DNA of 64,000 nt, from the NCBI RefSeq assembly GCF_000422265.1, contig NZ_AULL01000012.1, positions 1 through 64,000 of the forward strand, given 5' to 3'. Origin of the DNA: Kaistella palustris DSM 21579. GTDB taxonomy: Bacteria; Bacteroidota; Bacteroidia; Flavobacteriales; Weeksellaceae. Each line of letters starts with the position of its first letter. Position 1 is the first letter of the stretch. Both the position numbers and the translations under genes were made by a program. This document shows, piece after piece, positions 1 to 9,024 of this stretch. The notes beneath the pieces are model-generated. The model searched no databases, was not told the origin of the DNA, and was given only the letters and a program-made list of their open reading frames with translations.

Positions 1-75
1 TTTCATAATATCGTTGTATTTAATTTTTTCATCTACGTATTTTTTCAGTTTAATGTAACGTGCTGGCTAAAATAC

Positions 76-108
76 CAAAAAATTCCTCTCGAAAAATCAA
101 AAGGAATT
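76..108 (-). terminator. Putative intrinsic terminator downstream of mnmA
   Basis: The inverted repeat AATTCCT (81-87) and AGGAATT (102-108) gives a 7-bp stem with a 14-nt loop. Read on the minus strand, which is the direction of mnmA, the stem is followed by a run of T. The loop is long, so the call is moderate. Confidence 0.45.
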
Positions 109-133
109 ATATAATTCATTAAAAGAGAATGTT

Positions 134-1321
134 TTACGCAATCACGCCACTTCCCACCAACTCATCTTCCAGATACCACGCAGCAAACTGTCCTTCTGCA
201 ATCGCACATTGTGGGTTTTCAAACTCGATATACAAACCTTCTTCAAACTGGTAAAGCGTCGCTTCTTCCAGCGGTTGTCGGTACCGGATCCGGGCCTGAA
301 CTTTCATCGATTCGCCGTTTTGCAAACGCAGATCCTCGCGAATCCAGTGAACTTCGGGGTTTTCAATTTTTAAAGCCCTGCGGAACAGTCCGGGGAAATT
401 CCGTCCTTCGCCTACGAAAACCGTATTCGTCGCCATATCGCGGGAAATGATGAAGCAGGATTCTGCGTGGCCGCCGATGCCCAGACCTTTGCTCTGACCA
501 ATGGTGAAGTAATGTGCGCCGGAATGTTTGCCAATTACTTTTCCGTCCGATTTTTCGTAACTGAGTTTTTGAGACAGAAACTGCAGTTCTTCCAGTTTTG
601 AAGAAAACTGAGGCGTTTCCTGGTGAAAACCGCTGAAATCTTTAAAAATCTCTACAATTTCGCCTTCTTTCGGTTCCAACTGTTGTTGCAGAAAAGTCGG
701 TAAACTCACTTTTCCGATAAAACATAAACCCTGCGAATCTTTTTTATCTGCCGTCACCAGTTCCATTTCTCTGGCAATGTCGCGGACTTCAGGTTTTGTC
801 AGTTCACCAATCGGGAAAAGCGATTTCGAGAGCTGATCCTGACTCAGCTGACATAAAAAATAAGACTGGTCTTTATTATTATCTTTTCCGGCTAAAAGGT
901 GAAAAATTTCCTTGCCGCTTTCATTAAAAGTAGAGCTCACGCGCGCGTAATGTCCCGTTGCAACTTTCTCAGCACCAAGCGATAAGGCTGTTTTCATAAA
1001 AACATCAAACTTCACTTCGCGGTTGCATAAAATATCGGGATTTGGCGTGCGGCCGTTCTTATATTCGTCGAACATATAATCAACGATCTTTTCCTTGTAC
1101 AGCTCGCTCATATCGATGACCTGGAAAGGGATTCCCAGTTTTTTGGCCACCATCAGCGCATCGTTGCTGTCCTCGATCCAGGGACATTCATCTTCCAGCG
1201 TCACCGACGCATCGTTCCAGTTCCGCATAAATAATGCGACAACCTCGTGACCCTGTTTCTGCAGCAAATATGCCGCAACACTCGAATCTACACCTCCGGA
1301 GAGGCCAACTACAATTTTCAT
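134..1321 (-). CDS. mnmA: tRNA-specific 2-thiouridylase MnmA
   Basis: MnmA uses ATP and sulfur from a persulfide relay to 2-thiolate U34 of tRNA-Glu, -Gln and -Lys in the cytoplasm. The 395-residue product has the PP-loop SGGVDSS at residues 8-14, the tRNA-binding ATGHYAR at about 121-127, KDQSYFL at 150-156, and the two catalytic cysteines in NPDILC (Cys99) and GLC (Cys200). It is longer than the usual 360-370 residues because of an insertion of about 30 residues near position 230. A -7 box lies at 1368-1375 and a putative terminator at 76-108, so it looks monocistronic. The sulfur donor sufS is elsewhere in the window (61.2-62.5 kb). Confidence 0.96.
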   Translation of the reverse strand: MKIVVGLSGGVDSSVAAYLLQKQGHEVVALFMRNWNDASVTLEDECPWIEDSNDALMVAKKLGIPFQVIDMSELYKEKIVDYMFDEYKNGRTPNPDILCNREVKFDVFMKTALSLGAEKVATGHYARVSSTFNESGKEIFHLLAGKDNNKDQSYFLCQLSQDQLSKSLFPIGELTKPEVRDIAREMELVTADKKDSQGLCFIGKVSLPTFLQQQLEPKEGEIVEIFKDFSGFHQETPQFSSKLEELQFLSQKLSYEKSDGKVIGKHSGAHYFTIGQSKGLGIGGHAESCFIISRDMATNTVFVGEGRNFPGLFRRALKIENPEVHWIREDLRLQNGESMKVQARIRYRQPLEEATLYQFEEGLYIEFENPQCAIAEGQFAAWYLEDELVGSGVIA

Positions 1322-1367
1322 ATTTTCATTTTATAAAGCATTTCAAGGATGCTCTTTTATTGAGGTG

Positions 1368-1375
1368 CAAATTTA
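1368..1375 (-). promoter_or_regulatory. -7 promoter box of mnmA
   Basis: The minus strand reads TAAATTTG, an exact match to the Bacteroidota -7 element TAnnTTTG, 46 nt before the mnmA start. I do not see a clear TTTG -33 box at 17-21 nt spacing. Confidence 0.5.
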
Positions 1376-1455
1376 CGATATTAAACATCAACCGGAATCT
1401 AAGAGGGCTTTATATTAGAAGAAAAGCCAGTACAGAGATTTTGTGATTTTCAAAA

Positions 1456-3213
1456 CTATTGCTTTATGACTTTTTTGGTAATCATTTGATTACCGGTATC
1501 AATGCGGATCAGGTAAATTCCAGACGGAAGAGAACTTATATTTAATTTATAGTTCTGTTTATCTTCATTTTCGGTTTTTATAACTTGTCCAACCTCATTT
1601 AGGATCGTTATATTTTTTATTTTTTTATTAGATTTAATATTAATTTCATTTTTCACAGGGTTTGGAAATATATTGATAGATACTTCCTCTATCTCTGAAG
1701 CCGACATTTCGCTACAAGCATTTAATACCGCCTGTTCTGTAGTACAGTTTCCGGTATTCCCACTAATTTCTCGCAAATGTGTTTGAGAAGGGTTTGACAA
1801 ATAACTACAGATATTTGGTAAATTACATACTGAAACATTGGGATTATTTACAATGACTAATTGCATTCCATCAATTTCTGTAATTGAATTTGGATCAATA
1901 TTTCTCAAACCTATAATATTGTTTAAGGAAGCATTGTTTATGAGACGAAGGAACCCCGCAATATGAGTGATATTAGACAGAGCATTCAAATTGTCAAGGG
2001 ATAAATTATCTCGAAAATTGAGAAAGCCATTGATGTTTCTAAGATTGCTTAAAGCATCAACATTTGTTAAAGATGAGTTCCCAATGAAGCTTAAATCTCC
2101 GTCAACAGTAGTCAATCCATTCAGACCATTTAGGTTTGATAAGGAATTATTTTGAGTAAAAATTAAACCTCCAATTTGACTTAGTTTGTTTAAATTGCTT
2201 ATATCAATTAAGGATGCGTTACCCTCAAATCTAAAGAAACTTACAATATGAGTTAAATTGTTTAAGCCGGTTAAACTCTGCAAGTTTTGATTATTTCTGA
2301 TTTCAAAAATTCCAACAGAATTGAGATTGCTCAATCCTTCAAAATTTATCAGGGGGATGTTATCACTAATTTGGAAACGACCTCCAATAGAATTTAAATT
2401 ATTAAGTCCCACAAAATCCTGCGCAGCATTTGCTACAAAATCAAAGTCTTTTTCAATGCGACTTAATTTATTTAATCCGGTAATATTTGAGAGGGACCCA
2501 TTAGAAATAATTTCCAAACTGCCATTAATATTTGTCAAATTAGAAAATCCGTTTAAATTAGTTAGCGCAGGATTTGCAGTGATGGTTACATCATCATCCA
2601 CCGTTGTTACATTACTTAATCCGTCGATATTTGTTAGTGAATTATTCTCGAATAAATATAGTGTGTTTAGATTAGTTAGATTTGCGAGTGCATCAATGTT
2701 TTGTAATGCATTGTTTATAGAAATATCAACAAAGGCTATGTTTGGTGAATTATGCAGCCCATTTAAATCATGAAGGATTGGGTTTCCCTGTATTGTTATG
2801 TTCGTAACAGTGGTCACTGTACTTAAACCGTTTAAGTTTTGTAATGCCGCATTGTTTTCAATATCTAATCCTCCTCCCATTACATGAATTCCGATGGTGT
2901 TGAGTTTAATTAATGGATCAACATCTGTAATCCCTGTATTCAAGATTCTCAAGTTTCCGCCGATAGATTCTAAATTGTGTAATCCCTGCAGGTTAATAAT
3001 TTGATTTCCGTTTATTTCTATATCACCTGTAATATTCTTACAGTTTGGATAATTAATGATAAACTGATCTACACTTGACTGTGACCCAAAATATAAATTT
3101 GAAAGAGAAGGACACTGCGCAATTAATAAATTTACATGAAGGGACATAACCAGTAGGAAAAATAATTTTGTAAACTTTGTTATAAATAAAGAAAAAAAAT
3201 ATTGCTTTTTCAT
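1456..3213 (-). CDS. Secreted leucine-rich-repeat protein with T9SS type A sorting tail
   Basis: This is a cell-surface or secreted repeat protein of unknown ligand. From the start chosen here (MKKQYFFSL, 585 residues) there is a signal peptide ending near LLIAQ. About 15 irregular repeats of 22-24 residues follow, with the consensus L.NL.GL..LT.I.G.L.I..N..L, resembling receptor-L/BspA-type leucine-rich repeats. The last 75 residues match the type IX secretion C-terminal domain: NIFPNPVKNEI, then GQVIKT, and a final SGIYLIRI...KKVIKQ. An in-frame ATG 13 codons upstream exists, but a -7 box at 3240-3247 lies between the two starts and favours the downstream one. The gene is more AT-rich than its neighbours. 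The family assignment is from visible repeats only. Confidence 0.88.
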   Translation of the reverse strand: MKKQYFFSLFITKFTKLFFLLVMSLHVNLLIAQCPSLSNLYFGSQSSVDQFIINYPNCKNITGDIEINGNQIINLQGLHNLESIGGNLRILNTGITDVDPLIKLNTIGIHVMGGGLDIENNAALQNLNGLSTVTTVTNITIQGNPILHDLNGLHNSPNIAFVDISINNALQNIDALANLTNLNTLYLFENNSLTNIDGLSNVTTVDDDVTITANPALTNLNGFSNLTNINGSLEIISNGSLSNITGLNKLSRIEKDFDFVANAAQDFVGLNNLNSIGGRFQISDNIPLINFEGLSNLNSVGIFEIRNNQNLQSLTGLNNLTHIVSFFRFEGNASLIDISNLNKLSQIGGLIFTQNNSLSNLNGLNGLTTVDGDLSFIGNSSLTNVDALSNLRNINGFLNFRDNLSLDNLNALSNITHIAGFLRLINNASLNNIIGLRNIDPNSITEIDGMQLVIVNNPNVSVCNLPNICSYLSNPSQTHLREISGNTGNCTTEQAVLNACSEMSASEIEEVSINIFPNPVKNEINIKSNKKIKNITILNEVGQVIKTENEDKQNYKLNISSLPSGIYLIRIDTGNQMITKKVIKQ

Positions 3214-3239
3214 TTTAATAAAATTTTTTTGATAGAACT

Positions 3240-3247
3240 CAAATGTA
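3240..3247 (-). promoter_or_regulatory. -7 promoter box of the LRR/T9SS protein gene
   Basis: The minus strand reads TACATTTG, an exact TAnnTTTG match 26 nt upstream of the ATG at 3213. It decides the start, because the longer reading frame would begin upstream of the inferred transcript. No good -33 box is visible. Confidence 0.5.
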
Positions 3248-3426
3248 AACATAATCTACATATTTTTCCAGCAAAAATTATAGAATTCTCTATGAGCAAA
3301 AAGTTTTCCTGCTAATATTTCAATGGTTAAACCTTTCACTAATTTAAAATCTTAATAGAAATCATAAAATTATTATCATTAATAAAAATCCTTAAATTGT
3401 AATTCAAATCATTAACACGAAAAACA

Positions 3427-3963
3427 ATGGAAAAACTTATTCTACTTTCTTTAATTACGATCGGTTTTGGAGTAAATGCGCAGATAGGAACTTCTGCAAC
3501 TGTGGGCAGTACAGATTCCAAATGGACTTTTGGAGGCTATGCCGGCGTGGGTGGCTCTTTCGGGAGTGGTGGTTCTACCTCTATTTATCTTTCGCCGCGT
3601 GTCGGTTATAAAGTCACCGAAAATTTTGAAGCCGGTTTGGCAGGGAGTTTCAACTGGACCAATTCCAGTTATTATTCCTCGAGTACTGTGGGTGTAGGGC
3701 CTTTTGTGAACTATTATTTCGCGCGGAATTTCTACCTCAGCGGTTTATTTCAGGAATATTTTTTCACCCAAAAAGATAAATACAATAATGTAAAATATAC
3801 CGGCCAGGAAGCGGCGCTCTATCTCGGTGGAGGATACATGCAAAAATTGGGGGAGCATACTTATATGCAGATCGGCGGTTTGTACAATGTGCTTTACGAT
3901 AGAAATAAATCCGTTTTTGGCGGCGGTTTCATCCCCAGTATTGGGGTGGTTTTCGGGCTTTAA
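3427..3963 (+). CDS. Small outer-membrane beta-barrel protein
   Basis: This 178-residue protein has a signal peptide (MEKLILLSLITIGFGVNAQ, cleavage after NAQ) and then alternating aromatic/glycine strands typical of an eight-stranded outer-membrane barrel (TFGGYAGVGGSF, VGYKVTENFEAG, VGPFVNYYFARNFYLSG). It ends in a hydrophobic strand closing in GVVFGL. This resembles the OmpW/OprF-like 'outer membrane beta-barrel' families of Flavobacteriia. No catalytic motif is seen and its ligand is unknown. It is transcribed alone, convergent with the next gene. Confidence 0.85.
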   Translation: MEKLILLSLITIGFGVNAQIGTSATVGSTDSKWTFGGYAGVGGSFGSGGSTSIYLSPRVGYKVTENFEAGLAGSFNWTNSSYYSSSTVGVGPFVNYYFARNFYLSGLFQEYFFTQKDKYNNVKYTGQEAALYLGGGYMQKLGEHTYMQIGGLYNVLYDRNKSVFGGGFIPSIGVVFGL

Positions 3964-3973
3964 AATTTTCTGG

Positions 3974-4023
3974 TTTTATCGGATCAGCTTACCCGATAAA
4001 AAACTCCCGGGGATCCAGGAGTT
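3974..4023. terminator. Paired hairpins between convergent genes
   Basis: Two inverted repeats fill the gap between the convergent genes. TTTTATCGG (3974-3982) pairs with CCGATAAAA (3993-4001), giving 9 bp flanked by T on one side and A on the other. AACTCC (4002-4007) pairs with GGAGTT (4018-4023). The first has the symmetry of a bidirectional terminator. Confidence 0.4.
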
Positions 4024-4046
4024 ACATTTCTTTATAAAATACGGAT

Positions 4047-4688
4047 CTACGGCTTACTTGCCAGAAAATATTCTGCTTCGCCTTTTCCCCAGTTCGGATT
4101 CAACTCACTTTTAGGTTTATACGTTTTATACTGGTCCAGTGCTTTTTGAAAAAGTTCCAGACCTTTTGTCTTGCTGCCGCCAAACTGTTCAGGCGTATAA
4201 TACGTGTCTTCTGCCTGCAGCAGCGTAATTCGTGGGTTTTCGGGCTCCAGTTTCTGCGCTTTGCTCAGCGCGTCGGCGCCCAGCATTCCTTCGCTCATGA
4301 ACCGCGCCTGCGGATTCACCATCATCCGCAAACCATGAATCATTTTTTGAAGAATCAGGATTTCCGCATTATCTTTACTTAGATCCGCAGCTTTATCCAG
4401 CGAACGCTGCGCCTCGTCGGCCACGTTATCCAGTTCGGCGAGCTTGCCTTCACGCATCATGATCCGGCCCTTCTGAACGGAGGCAAAGGCGGCGTAATAG
4501 TAGGGGAGCCACTCCGTTTTTTCCTTGTCGGCGATTCTGGTGAAATCATTGGAAAGCGCCGTAAGGTCGTCGGCATTTTGGGACTGTTCAACTTTAGCGA
4601 TTTTCTCTCCCATTGTTTTTTCAAAGCCTGTCTGGCCAAAAGCTGTTACTGCAGTCATCAGCATAACGGTCAAAAGTAATTTTTTCAT
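4047..4688 (-). CDS. Exported helical (TPR-like) protein of unknown function
   Basis: This 213-residue protein has a cleavable signal peptide (MKKLLLTVMLMTAVTAFGQ) followed by all-helical sequence. Repeat-like segments such as YYYAAFASVQKGRIMM and ALSKAQKLEPENPRITLLQAEDTYY resemble tetratricopeptide repeats. The conserved-looking end GLELFQKALDQYKTYKPKSELNPNWG is also TPR-like. It is probably periplasmic. I recognise the general type from Chryseobacterium-group genomes but know no function. A -7 box lies at 4727-4734. Confidence 0.8.
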   Translation of the reverse strand: MKKLLLTVMLMTAVTAFGQTGFEKTMGEKIAKVEQSQNADDLTALSNDFTRIADKEKTEWLPYYYAAFASVQKGRIMMREGKLAELDNVADEAQRSLDKAADLSKDNAEILILQKMIHGLRMMVNPQARFMSEGMLGADALSKAQKLEPENPRITLLQAEDTYYTPEQFGGSKTKGLELFQKALDQYKTYKPKSELNPNWGKGEAEYFLASKP

Positions 4689-4726
4689 TGTAATATTTTT
4701 TATTGTTAAGGTTGTTTGTGATGGGT

Positions 4727-4734
4727 CAAAGGTA
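4727..4734 (-). promoter_or_regulatory. -7 promoter box of the TPR-like protein gene
   Basis: The minus strand reads TACCTTTG (TAnnTTTG), 38 nt upstream of the start at 4688. Confidence 0.45.
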
Positions 4735-4799
4735 TTTTAAAAGCAGGTTTCAGAAAATATTTTCTTGCTGAAAGGTCGTTTTGACTTTCTGAACCGCGC

Positions 4800-7019
4800 C
4801 TATAAATTATTATTAATGGCGTCTTCGGTACGGTCTACACCAAAACTGATGAAGGCACCGATAAAAATAAACGTGTTGGTCGAGGGCAGAATTGCTTTAC
4901 TGCGAAGTCCGTCTTTTGAAAAGTTATAACCGTAGATATTTTTTTGTCCAAGCACATTATTGACCGATAATACAAATACGGTGAAGGCTTTTGAATCTTT
5001 TTTACCCAGCCACGGCAGGTAATTTAAACTGAAATTCAACGCGTTATAATCTTTTGCTTTTCCTTCTGCGTTAAGGTGGTAGTTCCCGTCCGTGTCTGTC
5101 AGGAAATTATAATATGGTCTCCCCGAAGTATAGGTGTAAGAGAAATTAAATCCTGTCTTCCAGTTGGTTACAAACTTTTTCGCGACGAGTGAAACCGTGT
5201 GCTTCGCCGCAAAATTCGGGAAAAGACTTCTGTCGTAGTTTTGAAAATCTCTCCTGGAATCCAGGAATGAGTAAGAAATCCAGTAATCAATATTAGGTAA
5301 GGTTTTTTTATCGTGCCAGAAAACTTCCAGGCCTTTTGCATAGCCATCCCCGGTATTGTTTATGGCAACCGGGCGGTAATCTAAAACTTTAGTTTTAATG
5401 AGGTCGCTGTAGTTTTTATAAAAGAGTTCCAGCCTTAAACTGCGCGCTTCCTCATTTCTTTGAAACTGCAGGACGTAATGTTCGGCCTTTTGGTAAGAAA
5501 GAGGATAAGGACCGAAAAACTGGCTTTCGGGATTCTGGTAGAAGATTCCGTAAGCAAATGAACTCGTCCATTTTTGCGACAAGCGGTAAGCCATTGCAGC
5601 GCGGGGCGCAAGGTTCCATTTTTCCAGTGCTGAAGAATATTCTGAGCGCAAGCCTATTTTCGCCGAGAGATTATTGCTGAATCCCAGATCAGTTTCGGCA
5701 AATACAGAAGTTGTTTTATCTCCAAAATGATAAGGAACTTCCGCCAAAGCCACATCGGTTTTTTCATCTGCCTGATTAAATTCCACGCCGCCGCGAATTG
5801 CCGATATCCGGTTAATTTTTCTTTCCAGGACGGCCTTCGCATTAAAATAATTTCCCTGACCGCTGATGTGGTTTGGATTGATGATTTTGTCCTGAAAAGT
5901 ATTGCTGAGGCTGAGCCCGTTCGAATTATAAGTGTAGGAACTGCCGGCATTTAGCAGATATGCGCCAAATTTCTGCTTGAAGGACAGATTATGGAAGGTG
6001 TTTTTCCCTTTCAGATCTGTATTGTCGTAATCTGCGCCGGGTTCTAAACTTTCCGCCTGAAGACCGATCCTGTTCGTGTCGAAACTACCGTAATATTTTA
6101 AGATGCCGCCGGCTTTATTCTTCAGCCTGAAGTTAAAGTTTGTCATAAAACTTTCCGGCGCTTTTGTAAAGTCATTGTTGAATTTAATCAGCTTGGTCAT
6201 CAGTCCGATGTTTGAATAGGAGGCTCCAATACCGAAAGATTTAGTTTTAGCATCGTTCACATTTTGAAAACCGGCGTTCAGAAATATCGGTGAAATCCCG
6301 ATATCTACAGAATTGCGGTCCGGGAAATCGATACTTTCCAGCGCCAGTACCGACGACAACGCCTGGCCGTAAAGTGCCGAATAGCCGCCGCTGGAGAAGA
6401 CATTGCCTTTAAATAAAGATGTATTCAACCGGTCCATTGATTTTACGCCTGGAACGGAATTGCCGAAAAAATTATTGACAAGGTTTCCATCCATAAAGAA
6501 TTTCGTTTCCGTTCCTGTACCTCCGCGTACGAAAAGGCCCTCCGTTTCGCCCACTTTCTGCACGCCGGGAAGCGTTTCCAGTGCCGAGGAGATTTGGCCG
6601 TTTGCACCCGCAGTCGTATAAATGTCAAGTGGCGTCAGTAAGGCGGTAGCCCTTTTTCTGTCACTTGCTTCGATAGATCCCGCTGAAATGACAACTGAGG
6701 CAATTTCCGAGATCTCCTCTTTCAACTCCGCATTTACCGTCAGCGGTTGGGAATTGATATTCAGGCTTTTTTCAACTTCCACAAATTTGGGATTTGAGAA
6801 AACCAGGTAATGTTCACCTTTCTCGGAAGTTTCAAATGAATAATTTCCCTTTTCATCGGTAGTAGCACCGTCGTAGGTGTCTTTCAGCGTCACTGAAATG
6901 TTTTTAACACCTTTGCCTTTAAAGGAAACATTTCCCGAAATGGCCACTTGCGCATTCAGAATGATGCCAAGCAGAAAGGCAGTTAGCAGAAGGACTTTGG
7001 AAATAATAAAAGTTTGCAT
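4800..7019 (-). CDS. TonB-dependent outer-membrane receptor
   Basis: This is a gated outer-membrane transporter powered by TonB-ExbB-ExbD; the substrate cannot be told from sequence. The 739-residue product starts MQTFIISKVLLLTAFLLG (signal peptide to NAQ). A carboxypeptidase-regulatory-like domain follows at about residues 25-105 (ISGNVSFKGKGVKNISVTL, TTDEKGNYSFE). Next comes a plug domain (ALETLPGVQKVGETEGLFVRG, FFMDGNLVNNFFG) and then a 22-strand-type barrel. The frame is open 70 codons further upstream, but the TAnnTTTG box at 7038-7045 leaves only about 12 nt of leader before this ATG, so the short form is preferred. There is no SusD partner beside it. It is divergent from a superoxide dismutase gene. 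Confidence 0.92.
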   Translation of the reverse strand: MQTFIISKVLLLTAFLLGIILNAQVAISGNVSFKGKGVKNISVTLKDTYDGATTDEKGNYSFETSEKGEHYLVFSNPKFVEVEKSLNINSQPLTVNAELKEEISEIASVVISAGSIEASDRKRATALLTPLDIYTTAGANGQISSALETLPGVQKVGETEGLFVRGGTGTETKFFMDGNLVNNFFGNSVPGVKSMDRLNTSLFKGNVFSSGGYSALYGQALSSVLALESIDFPDRNSVDIGISPIFLNAGFQNVNDAKTKSFGIGASYSNIGLMTKLIKFNNDFTKAPESFMTNFNFRLKNKAGGILKYYGSFDTNRIGLQAESLEPGADYDNTDLKGKNTFHNLSFKQKFGAYLLNAGSSYTYNSNGLSLSNTFQDKIINPNHISGQGNYFNAKAVLERKINRISAIRGGVEFNQADEKTDVALAEVPYHFGDKTTSVFAETDLGFSNNLSAKIGLRSEYSSALEKWNLAPRAAMAYRLSQKWTSSFAYGIFYQNPESQFFGPYPLSYQKAEHYVLQFQRNEEARSLRLELFYKNYSDLIKTKVLDYRPVAINNTGDGYAKGLEVFWHDKKTLPNIDYWISYSFLDSRRDFQNYDRSLFPNFAAKHTVSLVAKKFVTNWKTGFNFSYTYTSGRPYYNFLTDTDGNYHLNAEGKAKDYNALNFSLNYLPWLGKKDSKAFTVFVLSVNNVLGQKNIYGYNFSKDGLRSKAILPSTNTFIFIGAFISFGVDRTEDAINNNL

Positions 7020-7037
7020 GGGTTTATTTTTATACTG

Positions 7038-7045
7038 CAAATCTA
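7038..7045 (-). promoter_or_regulatory. -7 promoter box of the TonB-dependent receptor gene
   Basis: The minus strand reads TAGATTTG, an exact TAnnTTTG, 18 nt upstream of the ATG at 7019. This excludes the longer reading frame. No clear -33 match. Confidence 0.5.
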
Positions 7046-7170
7046 TTGCGGAATGAGTTTTGCTGAAAAAAATACTGACCGAACGGTTAAAATTCTTTAC
7101 TGAATTGTTTTTGGTAAATTCCCTGCGAATTCTATACACCGCAAAGGTGTTCACATTAAAATAAACTATT

Positions 7171-7674
7171 ATGAAAATTGCAAAAATTTCTATGCTCTTT
7201 TGCAGTGCAGTTCTCGGTGTATCGTGCACGACTACAAAAAACTACACCGTAAATTCCAAAAGCGGAACCATGACTCAGGGTACCGCTGATTTTACTCAAA
7301 AAGGTAAGACGGTTTCGCTGGATCTGAATGTATATAAACTGACACCGGGAATTCATGCCGTTCACATCCACGAAAAAGGTGACTGCTCGGCAACTGACGG
7401 CAGTTCTGCAGGTGGCCACTGGAATCCTTCGAAAAATGATCACGGCAAATGGGGTTCCGAGCATTTCCACATGGGCGATATCGGTAATTTGGTTGCCGAT
7501 AAGGACGGAACTGCAAGACTGACCTTTAAAACTGATAAATGGTGTATGGGCTGCAGCGATGAGAGTAAGAATATAATAGGAAAATCACTCATCATCCACG
7601 CAGACAGAGATGACTTTAAAACCCAGCCAACCGGAAATGCCGGCGGTCGCGTGGGTTGTGTAGAAATTAAATAA
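7171..7674 (+). CDS. sodC: Cu/Zn superoxide dismutase, lipoprotein form
   Basis: The enzyme would dismutate superoxide in the periplasm or at the outer membrane. The 167-residue protein has a lipoprotein signal with lipobox VSC (Cys19). The copper/zinc ligands of the family are visible: HAVHIHEKGDCS, AGGHWNP, the zinc-loop NDHGKWGSEHFHMGDIGNL, and the C-terminal IIHADRDDF...TGNAGGRVGC, whose arginine is the electrostatic-guidance residue. The intramolecular disulfide cysteines (in GDCS and GRVGC) are both present. An extra MGC lies before the last ligand region. It stands alone, divergent from the TonB-dependent receptor; a shared role in metal handling is only a guess. Confidence 0.93.
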   Translation: MKIAKISMLFCSAVLGVSCTTTKNYTVNSKSGTMTQGTADFTQKGKTVSLDLNVYKLTPGIHAVHIHEKGDCSATDGSSAGGHWNPSKNDHGKWGSEHFHMGDIGNLVADKDGTARLTFKTDKWCMGCSDESKNIIGKSLIIHADRDDFKTQPTGNAGGRVGCVEIK

Positions 7675-7685
7675 TAAACTGTTTT

Positions 7686-7722
7686 TGGGTTTGGAAATCA
7701 TGTTTTCAAACCCATTTTCTTT
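7686..7722 (+). terminator. Intrinsic terminator of sodC
   Basis: TGGGTTTG (7686-7693) pairs with CAAACCCA (7707-7714), with further A/T pairs inside, and is followed by TTTTCTTT on the plus strand. It lies between convergent genes. Confidence 0.7.
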
Positions 7723-8995
7723 AACGGTAGTATGCTTCCAGGAAATTCAAAAACTCCTCCATCCTGAACAGGTTATTTAAGGCAAGATAAGCGAACAGTA
7801 CAGAAATCAGAGCGGAAAGTCCTGTAAGTATTTTTGGGGAATCTCTGTACGCATGAAACAGCCAGCCGAGCAGCAGCGGAAATACGAATATAAAATGTCC
7901 GCCGTAAATGTAGGCGGTATGCAGACCAAATTTTAAAACGCAGTGAATGACAATATCTACGGCGAATGAAAGTACCAGAAGCTGCACAAATTTATTCTTA
8001 AAGTTCCTGAAAATACTCCATAAAATAAGAGTTGTAACTACTCCCACAAACACGTACGGGATCCATGACTGATATACATCCATAAAAAGGGCTTTGAAAT
8101 AAAAGCCTTTTTTGCTGTGGTAATCGCGCAGTTCGTAGCCCGAAAGCAAGATATTTCCCCCAAAAAACCAGGAAGCAATCATATCCCAGACCGGTGTAGT
8201 TTTCGCGTCTGAAAATTTCTCGTACTGCGCAGTCGACTTTTGTAAAAAGTTGAAATATTTAAAATCCATGCGGTACATGTACAGCAGAATAATAGCTGCC
8301 ACAGAAATCAGGATCCGCACCAGGCCATTGAACAGTTTCTGCCACGACCGGAAAATATTTTTTTCAAAAAGAAGAGGGATATAAACCTTTATAATGTTGG
8401 TAATGGTAAGACCACCCACTGAAATCCCCGCCAGCACAAGGGCAACCGTATTCATCTTTTCCTGTTTCCTCAATTTTAATGCTGCGTAATAATTAAATAA
8501 AATGAGGAAAAAGAGTGTATAAGTGTACGTTTCCGGTGTAAAAGAAAGTAAAATGTTTGTAGAGAAAATCGAGAAAAAACCAAGAATCAGCACAGAAATG
8601 CCTGTCGGTAGCCCAACGATATTCTTTAGGTATTTGAAGACCTGAACCAGACTTAAGCTAATGGCAAAGTTGCTGCACCAGGCTAAAACCAGCCGGAAAG
8701 TGTCATTTTTACGGCCGTCTGAGAAGAGGTAGGCAAATTCCCGGATCCAGTTGAAAAGATAGTTCGCCAGCGGATGACGTTCGAAACCGCCGCCGGTCAT
8801 TACGATCGCACGGTTGTCAAAACTGAAATAGGCATCCCAGGGAATCCGGTCATCAAATATGATGCGGTAGTTTAAAGCAATGTAACCGCCCAAAATTCCG
8901 TAAAGTGACAGAAATATAAAAAAGAGCAGAAGCTCTAATTTAGTCGCGGGGAAAACTGTTTTCAGAAAAGCACTAAATTTTTTTTTAAAGTCCAC
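7721..8995 (-). CDS. Polytopic inner-membrane protein of unknown function
   Basis: The 424 residues contain roughly ten hydrophobic segments (for example LELLLFFIFLSLYGILGGYIA, VLILGFFSIFSTNILLSF, IYGGHFIFVFPLLLGWLF). They start with GTG at 8995; no ATG start fits. An extracytoplasmic loop after the first membrane segment carries the motif IPWDAYFSFDNRAIVMTGGGFERHP. The topology, an acidic/aromatic loop followed by many helices, resembles lipid-linked-sugar glycosyltransferases. The family is, I believe, an uncharacterised Bacteroidota one (DUF6080-like), but I cannot verify that. A -7 box lies at 9010-9017. Confidence 0.8.
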   Translation of the reverse strand: MDFKKKFSAFLKTVFPATKLELLLFFIFLSLYGILGGYIALNYRIIFDDRIPWDAYFSFDNRAIVMTGGGFERHPLANYLFNWIREFAYLFSDGRKNDTFRLVLAWCSNFAISLSLVQVFKYLKNIVGLPTGISVLILGFFSIFSTNILLSFTPETYTYTLFFLILFNYYAALKLRKQEKMNTVALVLAGISVGGLTITNIIKVYIPLLFEKNIFRSWQKLFNGLVRILISVAAIILLYMYRMDFKYFNFLQKSTAQYEKFSDAKTTPVWDMIASWFFGGNILLSGYELRDYHSKKGFYFKALFMDVYQSWIPYVFVGVVTTLILWSIFRNFKNKFVQLLVLSFAVDIVIHCVLKFGLHTAYIYGGHFIFVFPLLLGWLFHAYRDSPKILTGLSALISVLFAYLALNNLFRMEEFLNFLEAYYR

Positions 8996-9009
8996 AAGGC
9001 AGTTTTCCG

Positions 9010-9017
9010 CAAAAGTA
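9010..9017 (-). promoter_or_regulatory. -7 promoter box of the membrane protein gene
   Basis: The minus strand reads TACTTTTG (TAnnTTTG), 14 nt upstream of the GTG start at 8995, implying a leader of only a few nucleotides. Confidence 0.45.
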
Positions 9018-9024
9018 CATTATT

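Noticed and set aside
1-75. A minus-strand peptide-like stretch (ARYIKLKKYVDEKIKYNDIMK) running off the left edge of the window
   Set aside because: No ATG, GTG or TTG start precedes it after the in-frame stop, and only about 22 codons are visible, so a gene cannot be supported.
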